From Pseudomonadota bacterium (GTDB lineage Bacteria > Myxococcota_A > UBA796 > SXON01), in assembly GCA_005778355.1 (NCBI GenBank), contig SXON01000108.1, forward strand, positions 1-51,623: 51,623 bases of DNA, in the 5' to 3' direction. Made by a program: the position numbers and the translations under genes. The notes beneath the pieces were generated by a model. It saw nothing but the letters and a program-made list of their open reading frames with translations, had not been told where the DNA came from and ran no database searches. How positions within the stretch are numbered: position 1 is the stretch's first letter; each line of letters begins with the position of its first letter. Positions 51,496 through 51,623 of this stretch are shown piece by piece.

Positions 51496-51623
51496 CTACC
51501 AGTCGTTGCCGCCGCCGCCGCTGCCGCCGTCGCGACCGCCGCCGTAGCCACCGCCACGACCGCCGCGACCACCACCGCCGCCGCCGTAGCCGCCGCCACC
51601 GCCGCGGTTGCCACCGCCGCCGC
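51496..51623 (-). CDS. C-terminal Gly/Arg/Tyr-rich tail, probable RNA-binding protein
   Basis: Only the last 41 codons and a TAG stop are in the window. They encode a Gly-rich repeat of GGGGG-Y and RGGRGG type ending GGSGGGGNDW. Such tails are typical of bacterial RRM-type glycine-rich RNA-binding proteins, but no RRM domain is visible here, so the family is inferred. It is read from the minus strand and is followed by two hairpins. Confidence 0.65.
   Translation of the reverse strand, partial: GGGGNRGGGGGYGGGGGGRGGRGGGYGGGRDGGSGGGGNDW

Overview
The window is a gene-dense, very GC-rich piece of a bacterial chromosome. From about base 1,112 to the end it looks like a Myxococcota ('deltaproteobacterial') genome. 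Signs of this are a eukaryotic-type Ser/Thr kinase with one membrane span, a sigma-54-type activator, hybrid and TPR-linked histidine kinases, and many lipoproteins with tiny signal peptides followed by Asp/Thr/Gly linkers. No gap between genes exceeds about 110 bases, and many genes overlap by 1-10 bases. I see no tRNA, rRNA, CRISPR array, insertion sequence or phage gene. The first ~1.1 kb is different: it carries 3' ribF and the start of ileS in the order usual for proteobacteria, with beta-proteobacterial-looking protein sequence. It is joined inside a CG-rich run to the first 31 codons of a glmS gene. Both genes are broken at the joint, so this is most likely a chimeric assembly or read join.

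Layout. 1.1-6.7 kb (minus): a seven-gene run of two small unknown genes, a PfaD-type flavin enoylreductase, a membrane glycosyltransferase-like protein, coaD, a small His-kinase-like protein and glmS. 6.7-10.2 kb: pyrophosphatase, an acyltransferase, a tRNA-dihydrouridine synthase and a hypothetical gene. 10.2-14.6 kb (minus): Ser/Thr kinase and a large lipoprotein. 14.7-26.0 kb (plus): a single long run combining TPR and other exported proteins, a complete Opp/Dpp-type ABC importer (binding protein, two permeases, two ATPases), an outer-membrane-like protein and a TolB-like propeller. 26-34 kb: surface lipoproteins (alkaline-phosphatase-superfamily enzyme, arylsulfotransferase-like protein), an OmpA-like protein and an Ig-repeat beta-barrel protein.

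33.9-35.4 kb (minus) is the most notable part. Two tandem paralogous lipoproteins each have calcium-binding-type DxDxDG repeats followed by a TlpA/thioredoxin-like domain. In both, an in-frame UGA replaces the first cysteine of the active site (F-W-U-G-A-C), and an identical hairpin with a GGU loop lies 14 bases after each UGA. Read conventionally, each gene appears as two unrelated small fragments; I interpret them as two selenoproteins.

35.5-43.8 kb holds two signalling modules: a small helical His protein, a sigma-54-type activator with an altered Walker B and a hybrid kinase; then a TPR-histidine kinase and a receiver. The two stand-alone receivers are atypical in the same way. 43.8-51.6 kb has an acetyltransferase, two peptidases, a lipoprotein, a CotH-type lipoprotein, a MaoC-type hot-dog protein, a large unrecognised protein and the Gly-rich tail of a probable RNA-binding protein.

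All calls rest on reading translated sequence and motifs; no database search was possible.
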